Positions 62,429-64,000 of a stretch of 64,000 bases of DNA are shown here, one piece after another. The notes beneath the pieces are model-generated. The model was given only the letters and a program-made list of their open reading frames with translations. It had not been told where the DNA came from and ran no database searches. The stretch spans positions 2,790,001-2,854,000 of the forward strand of contig OY762456.1 of NCBI GenBank assembly GCA_963665785.1, in the 5' to 3' direction. A program made the translations under genes and the position numbers. Position 1 is the stretch's first letter. The number at the start of each line of letters is the position of its first letter. This DNA comes from UBA7455 sp026713185. GTDB lineage: Bacteria > Pseudomonadota > Gammaproteobacteria > Pseudomonadales > Azotimanducaceae.

Positions 62429-62827
62429 TCAGATCGCCGCAATTGACACATAGACACCAGCCTCGCGTGCAGCGTCCATTACGTGAACCATGACCTCTGT
62501 GGTACTGTCTGGATGTGGTTGAACAACGACCGGCGCCTCGGGAGTTTCCGCATGCAGGCGTTCGATATTCGCACGCACTGCACGGAAGTCAATGTCACGA
62601 CCACGAATCATTATCCGGTCTCGATTGGTGATCCGCACGACTATGCTCTTCCTGTCAGCGTCCTTGATATTCTGGTTCTTGTCCGGGCTGTTGATATCAA
62701 TACCGATTTCCTTCACAAAGGTTGCGGTGACAATGAAGAAAATCAGCATGATGAACACGACATCCAGCATGGGAGTCAGATCGATCTCACTCTCTTCTCG
62801 AGGTTTATCTCCAACCACTCTACGCAC
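62429..62827 (-). CDS. exbD: ExbD/TolR-family biopolymer transporter
   Basis: 132 residues. A single membrane helix following the conserved EIDLTPMLDVVFIMLIFFIVTATF, in which Asp of PMLDVVF is the proton-motive residue, then a periplasmic domain. ExbD normally works with ExbB and TonB. Neither is adjacent: downstream comes tatT, upstream a 103-bp gap and a Y1 transposase. Its place in front of the TRAP/TatT operon suggests cotranscription. Confidence 0.9.
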   Translation of the reverse strand: MRRVVGDKPREESEIDLTPMLDVVFIMLIFFIVTATFVKEIGIDINSPDKNQNIKDADRKSIVVRITNRDRIMIRGRDIDFRAVRANIERLHAETPEAPVVVQPHPDSTTEVMVHVMDAAREAGVYVSIAAI

Positions 62828-62930
62828 TTGGTTTACTCCTGAAATGAATCATCGGGTCAAACACTGCCAGCATACATAGTCAGTCTGCCAAATAAAAGTA
62901 CCATAGTATATGTCACTATATTGTTACGTA

Positions 62931-63779
62931 TCATACGGTACGCTGAAAACCATTGACCACTTTGCTGACTGTAGTGTAATGCAGGCCAATATGATTACCA
63001 ATCTCCACCAGTGTATAGGCATAATCAAGATGTGCCTTACGTATCAGTTCATTTCGCTCCTGGCGCGATTTTGCTTCAACATTCCTGAACAAAACCGTCA
63101 GACTTTTTCTTCTGCGAGCCTGTTTTGGTCCCCGTCTTGCCATCTTCTCGCCATGCAGCACCGGCTGCATCTCCTTCAGGAACTCCGGTGATCCCAACAA
63201 AACCTGGTTACTCCGGCTCAGGAACGGGGATTTCGAATCAATACCCTGTTCTACATAACGCTGATATTCAAGACTTTGCTGGTGTTTGTCAAAGCCGGCC
63301 AGAACATCATTGGTATGTAAATAATCAGGTTTCCTGATCAGACCTGCGGTAGCCCGATAGCTGCTCCAAACGTATTCTGATAAATCCGGAGATGCTCCAA
63401 GCCTTAAAGGATTCAGAACGACATGACGGCAGACTGGAAGAAGATAGCGGTCCTTTTCAAATAATATGCTCTTGAACCGTCCCTGAAAAATGGGACCTTC
63501 CAGGTGGTGTCGCCGGTTGAAGTGCTGGGTATAAACACCATTTAACTGGCGCATGCCTCGCGACAGATTTTTTTCCGGTATCTCAATGACGAGATGATAG
63601 TGTTCATCCATCAGAACATAGCTGTGCAACATCCAGCCAAACCTGCTGACGACATTGTCCAGTATGTTGATGAACACTGCCCTGTCGTTCCGGTCTCGAA
63701 AAGAGAGTTGACCTTTACTGTTCTTACTGCTGATGTGATAAATCGCGCCAGGAAATTCGATACGAACAGGTCTGGACAT
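62931..63779 (-). CDS. REP-associated tyrosine transposase (Y1, IS200-like)
   Basis: 282 residues. HuH nuclease fold: FPGAIYHISSKN, the HxH metal site in LMDEHYHLVIE (about residues 50-60), catalytic Tyr in MRQLNGVYTQHFNRRH, then FQGRFKSILFEKDRYLLPVCRHVVLNPLRLG. The C-terminal part (LIRKAHLDYAYTLVEIGNHIGLHYTTVSKVV) is a helix-turn-helix found in RAYT proteins. RAYTs are domesticated transposases that act on REP hairpins; I did not see clear REP sequences beside it. The frame is open upstream to 63989, but the family start MSRPVRIEFPGA is at 63779. The remaining 220 bp to the window edge show no other gene. Confidence 0.87.
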   Translation of the reverse strand: MSRPVRIEFPGAIYHISSKNSKGQLSFRDRNDRAVFINILDNVVSRFGWMLHSYVLMDEHYHLVIEIPEKNLSRGMRQLNGVYTQHFNRRHHLEGPIFQGRFKSILFEKDRYLLPVCRHVVLNPLRLGASPDLSEYVWSSYRATAGLIRKPDYLHTNDVLAGFDKHQQSLEYQRYVEQGIDSKSPFLSRSNQVLLGSPEFLKEMQPVLHGEKMARRGPKQARRRKSLTVLFRNVEAKSRQERNELIRKAHLDYAYTLVEIGNHIGLHYTTVSKVVNGFQRTV

Positions 63780-64000
63780 AAAAGCGTTCTCGACAGAAAT
63801 TATTTTTTCTTGCCCGTTTGTCATGCTCTGATCAGTGACCATGACAGGGATAAAATAATACTCCCGCTTTTTTATGTGAACAACCCTTTGTTCTGTTTTT
63901 GTTGATATCCTGGCTGCAATCTTTCTGGGGGGTGTGCTGTGTACAATCGTGTAAAGCGGTATGAAGGCCACTTGACGCAACAACACCAATTTAAGTATTT

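Overview
This 64 kb window is chromosomal DNA of a gammaproteobacterium of moderate GC. The strongest taxonomic clue is gene order. The genes lolA, ftsK, rarA, serS, cysG and tusDCBE, together with trxB, aat, bpt, infA, clpA and clpS, mnmA-purB and a monomeric isocitrate dehydrogenase, form a neighbourhood I recall from Pseudomonas and relatives. The NAD-dependent formate dehydrogenase is very close to the Pseudomonas sp. 101 type. I cannot name a genus from the sequence alone.

Layout. 1-7.4 kb: a repeat-rich membrane-anchored protein, a NIPSNAP-like protein, and a three-gene operon of two paralogous ABC exporter half-transporters plus a DUF1854 protein, with an intrinsic-terminator hairpin in its 5' leader. 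7.8-11 kb: a methyltransferase, a CBS-pair protein, pdxA and a coiled-coil protein; two copies of a 69-bp dispersed repeat lie here. 11.3-33.5 kb: a housekeeping block with icd, a Bax-inhibitor-like protein, tusDCBE (tRNA thiolation), cysG, serS, rarA, lolA, ftsK, a PA4642-family protein, trxB, aat, bpt, infA, clpA/clpS (N-degron pathway together with aat and bpt), moaCDE, mnmA, purB and thrH. 33.7-45.4 kb: ammonium transporter, STAS protein, APS reductase with a small redox protein, CysB, a large Lhr helicase, a metallo-hydrolase, an acyl-CoA dehydrogenase and formate dehydrogenase.

45.4-58.5 kb is a type I-G (formerly I-U) CRISPR-Cas island. The effector operon csb1-csb2-cas3-csb3 is on the plus strand. 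An ISAs1-family insertion sequence with a DruA-like domain fused to its transposase follows, flanked by a perfect 11-bp target duplication. Then come a short CRISPR array (five repeats, four spacers) and, on the minus strand, cas2 and a cas4-cas1 fusion. The array is read leftwards from a leader beside cas2. Two things stand out. First, csb2 (the Cas5-Cas6 fusion) carries an in-frame insertion of about 255 residues containing a type I phosphoribosyltransferase domain with an intact PRPP-binding motif. Second, the csb1 upstream region contains a degenerate repeat-spacer-repeat unit with exactly the array's 72-bp period, a candidate crRNA-like regulatory guide (CreR/CreA-like), preceded by a hairpin and an 8-codon ORF with an ideal ribosome binding site.

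58.7-64 kb: a TRAP transporter (dctM, dctQ, dctP) with a TatT-type lipoprotein, an ExbD without a visible ExbB, and a REP-associated (Y1) transposase at the right edge. I saw no rRNA or tRNA gene.
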